The notes under the pieces were generated by a model. It ran no database searches and was not told the DNA's origin. It saw only the letters and a list, made by a program, of their open reading frames with translations. A stretch of DNA of 64,000 nucleotides from Urechis unicinctus (Eukaryota; Annelida; Polychaeta; Xenopneusta; Urechidae): contig CM067354.1 of the NCBI GenBank assembly GCA_034190875.2, forward strand, positions 5,882,424-5,946,423, given 5' to 3'. The position numbers and the translations under genes are program-made. Shown one piece after another: positions 30,613 to 44,472 of this stretch (position 1 is the stretch's first letter; the number at the start of each line of letters is the position of its first letter).

Positions 30613-33600
30613 CATCTTCTCTTATGTATCGGTAAATCAATAAGACCAGGTCTACAGGTCACCCTGCAGCGGATGTTGCCATCTGCTCCTACGTGTCAGT
30701 GTAAATGGTTACAACCATAGCTAACTCATCCTCAAGACTATAGCCAGTCATAATTGTAGCTCTTGTGCAGCACCCCAGTGGATGCAACCGACAGTCAAAC
30801 TGTTATAGGAATGCATATCCTGAGGTGATTTCAATAAAGATGCTATGCTGTATACAAATGAATGCCTACGAATGGCAAGTGCTTCAGCATTGCATATCAA
30901 AGGTGGAAACAGTTGTCAGCGCAATCATGTGGTTTTTCTCCTTATCCTTTATAATCATGTACATATATCAATACGAGCAAAAATGAATACAGAAGACCAC
31001 CTAAGCGATAAAATTTTTATATTCAGCTGTTTTTCTTTGAGTATTATATCAGTACGGTTTTTGGTCAGTACGGGAACGCACGTAGCTGTAGACTCGCATG
31101 GATGCTTTCCTTCTTGCCTAACGGTCAATTCAGTGTGAGTTACTGATAGTTCTTAGTCCATTGGTGAATGGAGTAGCTCGTGCGACAAGATGAACATCAG
31201 ATGAAAACTTCTTAAGTGTGTAAGTTCGATAGCTTGGCCGAAATTTATGGATTCATTCAGACAGTACGCGCAATTGATTCGCACAGACGATGGCAGCATT
31301 TGTAACCACAAATCGAGCTATTCTATTAATTGCAATTTTGTAAAAAAAATATGATAACACGATTTTAAGTCATTTCCGGAGGTTGATAGTGTTTTGTCAG
31401 TGCAATGATATGTGTAGTGTGACCTATCAATCAGCGTTTAGTCATGGCCACTGTTGGCACGATGACAATCCAAAATCATATCTGAACTAATTCTAACAAT
31501 TAAGCAGTTGCATGTGTGGAGCTGTTGGCGAGTTTGTTATCCATCTGAGTTTAACAGGGTATGAACAGCTGAAAGCTTTTTCTCACCATGTGCAGTTCCC
31601 CGGAGGATTAATCATTGGAAGCAGCGCTGTCAAAGCTTGGAATTGAGACCATTGTGCATTCTATTTGATAAAGCAAAACATGAGCGCCGTTATATGTTGT
31701 GATGACTAAATGGTTTTAATTTGCTAGCGCCTAGATAAATGTTCGGTTTGGGATATTACATTGTCCGTCAGTATTTCCAGTAGCGGATACCGATTCAACT
31801 TCTACAGTTAATGCAGTTTTAACGAACATTGCTGCTCATTATTCGTGGAGTACGAGACAGAGGATCGTGTTTCCCAAATTATAAATGAGCAAATGTGGTA
31901 CGAAATAAAGACTTAATAACTTCTAGTTTGATCCTAACAAATAAGCATTTGTGAAAGAATTAGCTTGGTTATGATATTGTGAGATTGTGCAATTATAGAT
32001 AGTTAACTAGTTTGCTTTGTTACTTTGTTGTAATAGCTCGGAACAATGGAGCAACATTTAAGTGCGAAGCCATTTTAAACAAACATAGGTAGTAATAATT
32101 ACGTCAGTTACTTATGTTCGTGTTTAATCATCCCCCGGAAGCACCAATGCACTCGAAACATGCATCTGCGATACAAGAGCACAGTTTAAACTTGTAACTT
32201 GGTAGCTCATTGTTACTTCGAACAACATATGTTCCAGTTGAGGAAGGGAGGGTCGTATAACCAACTGCAGATATCGGTTTGCATCCAGTAGGTCTTGCCT
32301 CCTAGCCACCTTCATTTACCTCTCTTCCAGTATAAACCTTAATAGTGATACACTTTATTCTGTATTACAGTTTTGTAATACCATTAATTTTATGGCATTT
32401 CCCGATATGTTCAGAAAACCTATAATTGGCTTATATAGAGAGGCCCGAATATATTGAATTCGTATATATTCTGTCGTTTCAGAGTTTAACATGAACAATT
32501 TAACCTAAACTGACTGTATAATAAGTTCAATGCCACTTCATATGAGGATTATTTCTGAGCTTTGCTGGCGATTTTACTATATAACTATAAGGCAGAAAAT
32601 AGTCAAGGTGGCTGCTTTCAATGTAAGGGATGTGGTGGGCATGACTCATCCAACTTTAATTTAGTGCACCGCGTAAATTGCAAACAGTGCTAATAAGTAA
32701 TATGTACTACATAGACATAACTTTTTCATAACTTGCGAATCTGTTGGAATATCCAGTCTTCATTTGGCTTTTACATTAAACTGGCTATATCCCTCCAAAT
32801 TACGAAATTCTCCCAACATCTTATGCAAGACGCAAGTTATATATCGGGGCTTTCCATGCACTGCACGGACATGCGCGCACGAAAGCCCAAACACAGGGAG
32901 TGGGATGTTCATTGACCACAATAGCTAATAGACCAACGCATAGTATACCTCTCAACAGTTTACTCATCCCATAATTTTCGGTGCGGACAATCTTAACGCG
33001 TTGAATCTGAAGTTTCCAGTTGATTTTTGTTGTCATCCATAAATCGTTAATGTATTATTGAATGTTATAAAGTATTGCTCACACTGGTTCAACACTGAGC
33101 CCACTATCGATAGCCATTGTTAGCGGCAGTGCTATAAGATGCTTCATAGTCGCAGTAAACATACAAGACCAATTACATTTTAGAAGCTCCAATCGAGACA
33201 TACTACAATAACGAACTCATTGGAGATCTGATTGCATCACAGAAAGGCCATTACCGTACCCGTGCGCCCTCGTTGCTATCACGTCTCATGTATTGAGGAA
33301 ACAAGCTGCTGATGGAGAAGTTCCTTGGTAGGATTAAGAAAGTCATAAATGATGTGCTGCCATGCCTTTTTAATTATCACAGCGCATGTTTTATAACTCC
33401 GTCGCGTTTAAGGAAATATACATCATGGCATCTCCAAAGAGTTATTCATTTTGTCCTCTTATGCAACAATAAATGCATTCTTCTTTTGTTACTTGAAGTC
33501 AATTATTACTCAGAATCGAGTAACGATCCCTTCCTGGGTTTCAATTGTCTCGGAAATGAAACCAGTGAAGGAAATCTTTGCAGTGCAGCTACCAACAAGC

Positions 33601-34105
33601 ATCGATATTAGCTCAAAATGAACGTGCTAATGTATCATACAGTGGCAGGTGCATTATGCACTAACGCAAAGCGTCGGTTTTGGAGTAAGTTGGTTCGAAA
33701 ATAAATATTAGAACTTGCAGGTGAACTACTTATTTCTCGCACTCGAGTCTAATTTAAAATCGGTATATTCCAAACGATCGATAACCTTTAATTCAAAGGT
33801 TATTTTTGGCTTTGTTTATAAAGCATATTGCGTACCCATGCCATGGGGAACAAATATAATTTCCATTTGGTTAGACAAAAACATTTGCAAGCATTTGGTG
33901 GAGTGAATAATTTATTTGCGCCATCATTTTTCATTGCCATTAGAATTATTTCATTACTGTTGGTGCGAAGAATTCAGATACTGCTACGATAGTTTCCTAA
34001 TAATCAGTTATTGTTGATCAAGTAGTACCCATGCCATGGGGCACAACATTGGACAAAGTGTTGTGACCTGTGTGTGTTATTGTGACTGTGTTATTTGTTA
34101 CATTA

Positions 34106-34280
34106 GAAAACCTATTAAGATCGACTGATCCATTAATCTATTGGTAGCACAGTACTATGAATACATTTAGGTTCGTCATGCATACTAAGCAGGTAGCATA
34201 TGCGGCATACAAGTTACAAACATTGGATGGAAACTTAACCGTTGTGCGAATACTGCAAACAATAACATGACTTAATAACT
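34106..34280 (+). repeat. Module M1, copy in unit II
   Basis: This is the near-identical partner of 10389-10560, at the same relative place in unit II. Confidence 0.85.
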
Positions 34281-35862
34281 ACATTTTATATCCCATTCCG
34301 TACATATGTTCATGTATTTGTAATGCAGTCGTAACTCTTGATCGAATAAAGATCTAGTTCAATGCAATCTAAATATGTAAATGCCATATGCATTCTTGCA
34401 GCCGACAACCGTCTTTAAACTACGCAGAGTCAACAGACCCACCGCATGGATAACCCATACGGTTAATTCAAGGGCAAATAAAGTACACTGTTCCTTGTAA
34501 TAGATCGCATATCATTTCAAATACTCCGGTGATCCTGAGTGACTGATATGCCGAACAACCTTTGGTTCCGCGCTACTATTCTTGCTGATACCTACCTCCG
34601 TAACAAATTGACGACACTTATTTTAAAGTTTCAAATAGTATCAAACAATATGCAGTGGCTATGCATATCAGCCAATCTAATATATTGTTACAGTGTACTG
34701 ACTGAAGTGGTTAGCATGAATATTCAGGGTAATTTACAAAATCAATTGAGATGGTTTCCGATTTGAAGAATAAGAAAGTGCTTGACAATGGTAAATTGGA
34801 ATCTGATGATAACAGAGGTTCCCAAGCCTTGGTATTATAGCAAAAGTATGGTTCTTTGAGCAACAAAACCTTATAGAATAGTTACAGAAAAAAACTGATG
34901 CTGTCTCATCTCTCGTAAATAATATATCGATGGGTTGATGAATATAACCAAACGGTCGTCTTAATGTCATGTCTTCGTGGCAAAATGTTGACTGTACAAA
35001 TGTTGAGACGTTATACGGTGAATGTTTATGGGAATGCGCGATTCCGCAGATGAATACGTGCCAGATTCATAACATCTCTGCAAACATCATATTTCAAAAA
35101 CAGTTCAATCATTGTTAGCGCTGCATGGCTTCTCATCTCCGTGCGTACCAGACAAATCGGATTGTTGTTGGATTTTTTTATATCTCAATTACCTGAAGAT
35201 TTCCATAATCAGCTTATAAGATGTTTCACACCCTCCGATAATGAAAAGAGATCATCGCGATATGTCATTTAAGAAAGATCAATATATTGAACGCATTCAG
35301 TTAGTAGTATCTTTAAATTATGTCTAATGAAATATCAGCGATGTCACTAACCTTAACTGAAGGCTTGAAAGCGTTCGTTATTGTTGACTTCTTATATAGG
35401 GGTTTCGAAGACCCAGGTATAATATATAAACGTCAGGGCTGTAGGGTTTAAATGTGTACATTGCAAATAAAAACGTCAGATTGGGGCATTACGGATCATA
35501 TAACATACCTGTATAGGGTTTAAAATATCTAGACATGTTAGGAACAACGAATTATGCATTTCAGTACGATGAAAGGGACTGCACAGATTTGTTTGATAAA
35601 CTCTTACAATGGGGGGTAAAGATTTATCCAATTAGGCAATATCTTACGCCGTTAATGAATTGGGATATGAAAATATATCCTACTTATAAGCTTCCGTTCC
35701 TCTTAATGGCCACTTATAATTTGGACTACTTACATGTATGACACATTGATTGAAAACATTACACAGTTGGTTTTACAGAACAACCGTTGCTAAGGACCAA
35801 TAAAAGAACGGCGAGAGGGTTTAACACATATTGGAAGCTAATTCATATGGTTACTCTATTGA

Positions 35863-35998
35863 CAACCATGTGTTTTATACCCGCTGATCCGTCGTTATAC
35901 ATTCATGATTAAACAGACGTGTTTTGTTCTCATAGCGCAGAGGGCATCACGTCCTGGTCCTGGCCATCGCTGCATCATGGCCTTGGATCAGCCAACAT
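35863..35998 (+). repeat. Module M2, copy in unit II
   Basis: Partner of 12214-12355 at the matching place in unit II. Confidence 0.8.
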
Positions 35999-37099
35999 AA
36001 TACTTCTCACATATCCTTATTGTAAACACTATTGTTGCGTTACATACGTTCTTTCTGGTTGATTCATGTATATAAACATAGATTACGTGAACGGACGTAA
36101 TTTGTTTGCAGCACATTTTATATCTTTTGTACCGTTGCTGTGCCCCCGACTACGTGTGCTAATAATCGAATGAATGGGCAATAAATCAGCGATATAAACC
36201 GATTAAATATCTGTTAAAAAACATAATTTATTTCAGCGGTATTATTGAGGGAACATATTTACGGTTACCTGATGTGATTGATTGTCTAGCTCCATCGGTT
36301 GTCTGAACATCAGAACCATCATCACAAGCACACCATACGTTGTTTGACAGTCGTGTAATCCTATTGCATCAACATTTATTTAGCTATTTCCAACCTCCGA
36401 TATCAGTGTAATTGTTTGACAGTCGACAAAAGACATGATTGGTGTGGTATTTTCAAATAACGTAAAAGGACTTCTGTTCGGCCGGAAACATGGCAGAACG
36501 CAGTGATCATAATTCATTAGAAGAGGCAATGTGGCATATACGGCCTTTACACCCATGAACCATCCGTATCCCCATAAACGTACCTTATTCCCTATCAATC
36601 TACATAGACAGTCAGGCAAATGAGGCGGCTTTACCCGAGGTTTTAATGAGTTTTGGTAAATGTGCATAAGATTTGTTAATCGTTTATGATACGATTAACC
36701 TATCGATTGATGTGGATTGCTCTTGATCATGTCATACTAGAGCAATGCCATGGATAATGCACGAGTCATTAGGCAGCAATATATAGACACTACAGTCGTA
36801 TAGTCGCGATCAAATGGAATCAAAGTAGGATTTATGCTTGGCAAGAATCGAATGCGGTCAGCTAAATGACATTGAACGTCAATGACGTTGCAATTGCATT
36901 CATCTGACACTTGTGTTCTTTTTCATATGTTTAGTGGTTTGTCAAGTTTATAATGTTTGACTCGTAATGTTTGATGATCGTCTGGACGTTTTTACAAGCA
37001 CCAACACATTCAACGACTCATGAAATGGTTCACCTACCGACGTGTTACCCCATTTAAGAGTTTGCTGTGCCCCAAGCTTTCATGTGTGTGAGCGTGTCA

Positions 37100-37345
37100 A
37101 GTGCCATGCATCATCTGCGATATACCCCTTAAAAAGATAGATTATGAAGCTTGTTGCTTGTCATAAATATCTTGTGTTTTAAACAATGATGTGTGATTAC
37201 TGTTGGTTTGAAGCATATATTGTTTTACATGGCATGATGTACTAGGCAGGCAGTATGGAATCTGAATTCTCGAATTAATTCGATTATAAACCAAATTAGA
37301 ATCTTACACAGCAAGGGTATAATAGCAGAATGGTTAGTTTATTGC
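37100..37345 (+). repeat. Module M5, copy in unit II
   Basis: Partner of 13455-13770, with a short internal deletion relative to it. Confidence 0.75.
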
Positions 37346-38027
37346 TTTTATTTGACAGTATTTGGTCGAATGCTACCAATTGCTTAAACTATATACTTCA
37401 TATGTACAAACTCAACCGGATGTATCTCAAGTCTGAATCAACACTTGTTCATGTCAAAATATTTATGGAACTAACTACGCTTAATATGCCTTTCAAAGAA
37501 CATAATTTCCCGAGAACAATCGTAATCATTTTGATAATCGCATACATTATTTTGTGCTCATTATACGTGTGTTACATTTAAGCATTCTGAATAATTCAAA
37601 GCCGTATCTATTATAGTGTATTGGAGCAGCATATTCATCGTCACCACACAGCTATGCAGTCGAGGTTAACATTTGGAACAGTTATGGACTGTTGTATAGG
37701 CGGTCTCTCATTTGATCACATTCCATTTATTCAAACGATTTAGTTCATTGAGCCGATCAGCACATTCCATTCTATTGTCGACCTAGACAGATCTATAACT
37801 CATTTTGGATGCTTCTAACGAGGTTACAAGTCAGTCGGCGTCGAGATCTCGTCTAATCAAAGGGAAAGCATGAACTTTTATCAATAAATCTCGCTACAGT
37901 AAATTGAATGTGTTGGTAAAATTGGTTTCCCAACATACTACTCGTTGATGTTTGTATTCTGCAGCAATGGCACTAAGGGTGCAGATGTAATTTTGATAAC
38001 CCGAAATGTGAAAATGTAATCAGATGG

Positions 38028-39301
38028 ACACCGAGTATTGTTGGGCCGGAACCAGGTGACAGTGCTATGCCACCTCACACAAAAGTTGCATCCTGACCTT
38101 TTGCATACTTTTATAATTGCAATATGAAACTTATAAGGGTATTTCTCGAGCAGGATGAATGACACATTGCTGCCTCTTCTACAAATCGATGTTGTTTTAA
38201 ATTCCCTTTGCTGTCGTCATATCAACATAGTCTGAAATCACCCCCCGCTTTATCCACTAGCAATGTGGCAGTGGTTGCAGCATTATATATAACACACTGC
38301 TAAGTAGATCGCACTTCGGTCTCATTGAAAGCACTCTACACGTCCAGGTTGCCCGCTTTGAAAGGAAATGTATTGATGGGATTCAGTGATGGAGATGCAA
38401 TAATTCTTCGTGGTATCAGTACTTACGGTACATAAACCTACAATGAGCATAGTCCTATTATGTTCACATAATAAGCCTCTTATATGTTCAATTCCTAGAA
38501 TCACTCAAATGCAAGTATGCGCTCCAATGTTTTATTCAGCCATAAACAACGTTTACAACGCTATAAGCATAATCACAATGCGTTATCCGTTAGAAAATTC
38601 AGATATGATCAATACATTTGTTATATTTAAAGCAATTGTCGCGGTTGCCACCAGAAACGCACTCACAACGCAGGAGGTAAAATGTAATACGTAAGTCAAG
38701 TCATGAACCGAGTAAACCGAGTTTACATGTGATAGACTATTGTGTGCATTTTGTATTGCAAAGTATAAACGCACTCGTGCCCCTGTCTGCTGTTTTTATA
38801 TTAAAGAATACAACGATTCCGGCCGTTCAACACGCTAATGAGGGTTTATGTCGACGCTGCCTATGTCTGTATTCAATCTCGTTCATTGTGACCATGCAGG
38901 CCAGCACGTCACTTATTACTATAAGCGTCGTCAAAAATGGCCCTTAACTAACCACGCCGACAAGCATGGGTTGCCGTCGATGAAGTTATGTTAATAAGTT
39001 TAAAGAATATATGTGAGCTACATAAAGAAATATAATCGAAGCCGCACGTTGCTGGTCTGCCTGATTGTTTCGAGCAAATCCGATTGCTATGTAGAGACCA
39101 ATGTAGTGATATATCGACAAAAGACGAAGTTTTATGAAATTACTTTGTGTAATGTTATGACATTGACATGAGGGGAGAAATCGATAAGTCTGGAATGGCT
39201 AGCAGACTGAAACAACGCGACATCATGTATCAGCTTTACGTTTTCGATGAGAATGCGAAAGCAAATTATTCCATTTCCTTGGCGCTCATTGTGTTATAAT
39301 G

Positions 39302-39375
<74 letters not shown>

Positions 39376-39896
39376 TATATATATACATGTATACATATAT
39401 ACAGATAATATATATGTATATATTTATATATATATAAAGAGATATATGTATATGTATATATATATATTTAGATCTCTCTATATAAAGATATATGTATATC
39501 TCTGTATCTATATTTATATCTAGAAAGATATATCTCTCTATCTCTCTGTCTATCTATAGAGATCTATATATTTATCTCTAGAGATATATATAGATGTCTC
39601 TCTATGTCTCTGTATCTATCTATTTTTCGCTACATATCTCAAAATAGAGGTATAGATATAGATTTATATATATAGATATCTGAATAGATATATCTCTATA
39701 TATATATTTAGATAGCGAGAGAGAGATAGAGAGAGACGGAGAGAGAGAGAGAGAGATCTCTAGAGATAGAGAGAGATAGAGGGATAGAGATCTCTCTCTA
39801 GATCTCTTTCTCCCTAAAAATATCTCTCTCTCTCTTAGAGAGATATCTAGAGATATTTTTCTCTCTATCATATATATCTATAGATATCTCTCTATA

Positions 39897-39930
<34 letters not shown>

Positions 39931-40112
39931 TCTCTCTCTATCTATCTATATCTCTCTATCTCTATCTCTATATATATATATCTAGATATATATATATATA
40001 TATATATATCTCTATATATATATATATATATATATATGCAATACTCATTGGAACACCATGGAGAATTTTGGTTGCTTATTTATTGTTTTATATTAGATAA
40101 AAACCATGTGTG
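38028..40112. repeat. 2.1-kb block inserted in unit II: displaced unit end plus microsatellite
   Basis: Unit I is continuous across this place (14505-14512), whereas II has 2.1 kb. Parts resemble unit right ends. The GTCATATCAACATAG ... CCGCTTTATCC segment (38215-38262) resembles M3 sequence at 53765-53815 and 63160-63210. The 39188-39225 segment resembles the end of unit IV at 63757-63790, and in both cases an (AT)n tract follows. I infer that a piece of another unit, with its terminal microsatellite, was inserted here. Confidence 0.5.
39301..40037. repeat. Compound AT / TCTA / CT microsatellite, about 740 bp
   Basis: A pure AT start (39301-39373) passes into TATA-GATA words, then GA-rich and CT-rich runs (39715-39960), and back to AT. 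GA and CT runs on the same strand give it many foldback options. It lies inside the unit II-specific block 38028-40112. Its left flank matches the left flank of the terminal AT tract of unit IV. Confidence 0.95.
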
Positions 40113-40497
40113 TCTATATTACGTGCATGCATTTGAACCAATTCTTTCGGATTATGCACAACAATGCATAAGTATGCATTTAGATATCAGAGTTATATAA
40201 ATGATCGCATTAACTGCGCTTCATCTTGACCTCGTCTCATCCTCTACCGTGTTTACGCACTAACTAGCTGTACGATGATACCGACGCTTAGTGGGAATGT
40301 TCATCATATGCAGGCAGTGGTCTAGCTAACGAAAACTCTACAAAGAAATTACATATGTAAGGTGTTGTATTAATCTTCGGTGACAAATGGAATACTGTAT
40401 CTTTTAGAGAGGATGCAAGGATAATGATTAAACCTTATTCACCGATAACCCACAGCCACTCAGGTGTATCATGTTAAAATGCTAAATAATTGATAAC

Positions 40498-40852
40498 TAT
40501 ATGATGTGCAGCAGACAGACAGGGAGGTGCACTAGCTTTGCATTATAGGCAGTGTGTAATTTGATCGCACTCACCTCACACAATTAATGTAAAAAAATTA
40601 ATATAATTAGTCAATTCATTGTCAGCTACGAATGAGTTATGGCCTGCCAATGTTTATAAATGCGATGTGAGATATTTATTTTTGGAAATGGTCACTGAAA
40701 TCTTTCTCCTTGTTCACACATATCAATGCGATTTTGCATTTTCTCTTGTATCATGAGATCATCATATTCGTTAAGATAGCAACCCATTGATCATGTGGGG
40801 AACTGTTAATATGCGACACACAAAATCAGTTGGCTTATCGAGCGGATTGTCT
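40498..40852 (+). repeat. Module M3, copy in unit II
   Basis: Partner of 14925-15290. Confidence 0.82.
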
Positions 40853-41639
40853 TTTGCTCTTATTCCAATCATTGCGTACATGCGAATGCTGTGATCAGCA
40901 ATAAAGGAAGCGAAATAGTCGTTTAGTGTCTTGAAACAACTTTTAACTTCCGAAGCTATTCTGCTTTCGCCTTAGAATGTCATGATTTAATCCAGTCAAA
41001 AATTGAGACTCAATTAGCACTTACCCACGGCACTTGACAATGATATAAATTAATAGGAGTTTGTGTCTCTGATAAAGCAGTATTCAATAGCTTCTGCTTT
41101 CAATCACAGATAAGTTAGTTCAATCGACAATGAGCGTCTACGAGTAGAGCTATTCATAATATGGCCCTCGGTACAAATGCATATTCCCTATGTCTAACTT
41201 TTGCGTTCACGCGAATGTAGGAATATGCCCCAATTGTTTTTAGCTAACGCTAACCGCCAAGCAGCGCAGGTACAATGCACTATATAAGAAGTTTAGTACA
41301 CATTAGCATAATCAACTGGTCCTGGTAGTCAATCGAATGACGGAGTAAACCAATTATTCAATGCGTTTCCATCATTGGATTACTGCTATATATGCCATAT
41401 TCAGCCGCTGCTCAATGGGCGATTCAAGATGCTTCTAGAGTTACAAGCCCCAATGCCAGAGTGAAATGTCATACTGAGCGGTCCAATGCTTACAGTCATT
41501 TATTGCTCCACGCAAAGAAAATTATTCAAAAATGAGTTCTAACTACGTTCAGGGGCGTGCATGCAATATTGGTCGAATGAGAAGCGAGTGCTTTTAACCG
41601 AATATGTCGCAAATAATGTTTCTGATAACAATGTTTTAC

Positions 41640-42250
41640 GTCTTGACATGAGTTTGTACAAGCTGATATTGCTACTGAAAGTGTTCGTCAAACAGTCGTG
41701 GTATCTTGCCTGATGCAGTCATTCCCTTTCTCTAATAGACAGCGTATTTTGCGCCTCTGTTATAATAATGGAAAACACGGTTACCAAATCACTACTTCAA
41801 GCTCATCATTGCCGGAACGCATAGAACCTTGGCGCCGGAAACTCTCGCCGTTGCATTCCCTTGAATGCCTGCATTGTCGTCTCACGGTGATCTTTTATCG
41901 TGCTGCATGGCCTCGAGATGTGAATTACTTTACCTGCCAGCCATCAAATAGTCATTTCGTGTACGATAACCGACTGCGACCTTAAGTCAATACATTACAT
42001 AATTAAGTGTGGTTCAATTAAAGCAAGTTGCCATCTGTCTGCATGGTCATCAAACATGAAATGGGATAAGCATGTGGAAGTTACATTATGGTTTGCGGGT
42101 CGATAATGTGGAATGTGGCATTTTGTTTTCGATTGTCGGCTATTTTAGCTGTTTAACATGCTAATTTATTCAGTGCCATGCTACATCAACTCGGACTCAT
42201 CATATAGTGATACTAGCAATACCTGTAATTCATTAGGCCATGAACATTTA
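41640..42250 (+). repeat. Module M4, copy in unit III
   Basis: It matches 54145-54860 (TTGACATGAGTTTGTAC, GTGGTATCTTGCCTGATG, GGTCGATAATG, TTCAGTGCCATGCTAC). An open frame at 41698-41985 crosses it but is not kept in the unit IV copy, so I do not call it a gene. Confidence 0.82.
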
Positions 42251-42599
42251 CTTGCCTAAGACCTTATTCGTGTTCCTGGTGTTAGTCAACTTTCTGTGCT
42301 TGAGCACAACTTAGCTGTCCAATGGTAAAACAGATTGTATAAAACCAAATCTGATAGAGCGAATACTCCTAGAAGAGAAAATTAACTTTTTGTATTATGA
42401 AACAGGCCATCACTAATGAGATCAGGTGGTATGTTCCCTTGTTATTGTAGGGTTAGTATCTATGTTCCTATACAAGTGACTTAAGAATATGCATGTTTAC
42501 GGTTTCTTGTTCTTATATTAATTGGATCCAATACTCATAACGCTATTTGTTGCAATGCCTGCTGGTCGGCTTAGTGCCCGGGGGTCATTATGCCGATAG

Positions 42600-43555
42600 A
42601 AATGTTGTATAATACACAAGTAACGCACATGCCTTAATTAATTCACCATAAACGGCTGGGTGTAAAGCCCTACAAAGTGTCGCTTTGATCGCATGTAAGC
42701 AAAAGAGCTGAGACGGGAATAACATTATCGATGCTAGCCCGGGTACACACAAACTTATTTGTCTGGCGTTTTATAGCTAGTGGTGGTTTTAATGCCCAGT
42801 CCAAGGCAATGTGGCGAGATCATGCAAACACAAGCAGTCAGAATATTAGATAGACATCTCAAGGCTCAATGAAGTGGTTAAAGCTAAATATATGTCATTG
42901 TCATTTTTTGTGATATTAGCGAAAAATAATGTGGATATATCATTCTTGCTGATTTTTGAAATGATACCAATATGTGAGCCATTCATTATGTGTACTTTCA
43001 TTGGGATCTGGACTACTGATCTTTCACTCGAATGGGCTACTGGCTAACTTAAACACATTCATGTAAATTGCATTTATTTCAGACGATTCCTTTGCTGTAA
43101 AATATATAAATGATAAAGTCATCCGCAATACTGCTGTAGCTGTTGACGGTTGAATAACTGCTCAGTCTTTTGTCAACAGTTGTTGATAACAGGCGCTGGT
43201 TAATAGTACTACACCTGTTAGTGCGCAAGGCCATATTTGTAGATTTTACGTTCCATTATTCCACACACAACAAAACGGAACACCACATTGTAAATTTGAA
43301 ATGACTAAACACAATCAATGAGCCTGACGAGAGTTATAGAAGATGATTTACTCGTAGCATTGGTCTATTTAGCATCCTTTCTTCCAAAATGTACTTCCTC
43401 TTGTTGAATTGCTAGCTAACAGTGCATTATATCTGAGGATTACTTTATGTATATTTGTGTTCGTTCACATCCAAAGATGAGATCGTTAGCCACCACAATG
43501 ACTAAAACAATGCACAAAGCCTGTATACCAATTTAGCGATCAAGCAGTTTCTTCA
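42600..43555. other. Unit III-specific block, no gene seen
   Basis: Unit IV has only about 35 bases here. The words GGCAATGTGGCGAGATCATG and CAAACACAAGCAGTCAGA near 42803-42843 resemble unit IV 61990-62040, so at least part is rearranged repeat DNA rather than a new element. Confidence 0.45.
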
Positions 43556-44254
43556 TTTTGTAATGCAGGCGTATACATCTTCGCAAATCAAGCTAATTAT
43601 TTAGGCTTTTGTCATCATTCCTCTGATAATGTATCTTGCGCTTGCATTTTATACAAAAGATTTATGACTTCTTATGACTGGCGCCGAGGGTGACAATTAA
43701 CATCAACCATAAATTTGATTAATAATATACTGTGTTTTGAAAGTTGTTGGAGGGCATGTTGTCACCCTTGTCACTCTATACGCACATGAGTGATACCATT
43801 TACGCCGCCCATGTCTCAATTCAGTGACTCAATAACAGCAAGTATGCCATAGGTCTATTTATTTAAATAAGCACCAGGTATGACGTCAAACTACTCCTTA
43901 AGTTACTTTGACTGCGAGCAGATATTGATACATATGAAAATCCGGGAATAAGATCAAAGATTTTATGTTTGGTGCATACTGCAATAAACAGCACGTGGCA
44001 ATTCAGCTTGGTAAAAAACAACAACCGTATAATTACAATCCAGACATCTAAGTATATGCAACAGCGAGATCGTCAGTATTGCAGTGCGGCATTACAGCAG
44101 CGGAAAGCTTGCAGCATTCGTTTTGCTACCGCCTAAAAGTATAAATGTGACATTTATTAGGCCATCCATTAGAGAAATGGGTTTATTGCATGGGGAAAAA
44201 AATCCAATATGTTTACGAACGCGATTCGCTCCAGCTACTGTACTTCAGGGTTAT

Positions 44255-44281
44255 TTAAAGATGCATTTTTTCAAAAAAATG
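44255..44281 (+). repeat. Left TTAA and terminal inverted repeat
   Basis: TTAA (44255-44258) is followed by the terminal repeat, itself a near-palindrome of GCATTTTTT and AAAAAAATG. A short hairpin is therefore possible at the tip. Confidence 0.88.
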
Positions 44282-44400
44282 ACATGCGGTTTTTTTGCTC
44301 CATTTAAAACACCGTATCGAAATCTGTCGGCCACACCCATGTTTACAAACATGAGCACATGTCGATGGGAAAATGACGCATGCGTATTGAAGGGTCTTTG

Positions 44401-44472
44401 TTGACAACACATAGTCGTGACGTCACGCGCATCGCAGATTCGACAGAAGGTGGAAACGCATGCAGCCGAAAT
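44401..44472 (+). promoter_or_regulatory. Probable left promoter and first exon of the transposon
   Basis: A perfect cAMP-response-type palindrome TGACGTCA lies at 44418-44425 in a locally CpG-rich stretch (CGTCACGCGCATCG). It is followed by two ATG codons (44460 and 44470) and immediately by GTGAGTG at 44473, a good splice donor. I infer a short first exon ending ATG/GTGAGT. No TATA box is apparent. The reading is from motifs only. Confidence 0.5.

Noticed and set aside
34539-34766. 75-codon open frame in unit II with a similar frame in unit I
   Set aside because: The unit I copy is closed by a stop near 11010 and differences show no excess of silent changes.
39620-39871. Ser-Leu-Arg-Glu rich minus-strand frame
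   Set aside because: Low-complexity translation of GA/CT microsatellite.
41698-41985. 95-codon open frame in unit III
   Set aside because: The paralogous unit IV sequence (54200-54470) is open in other frames only. No motif is seen.
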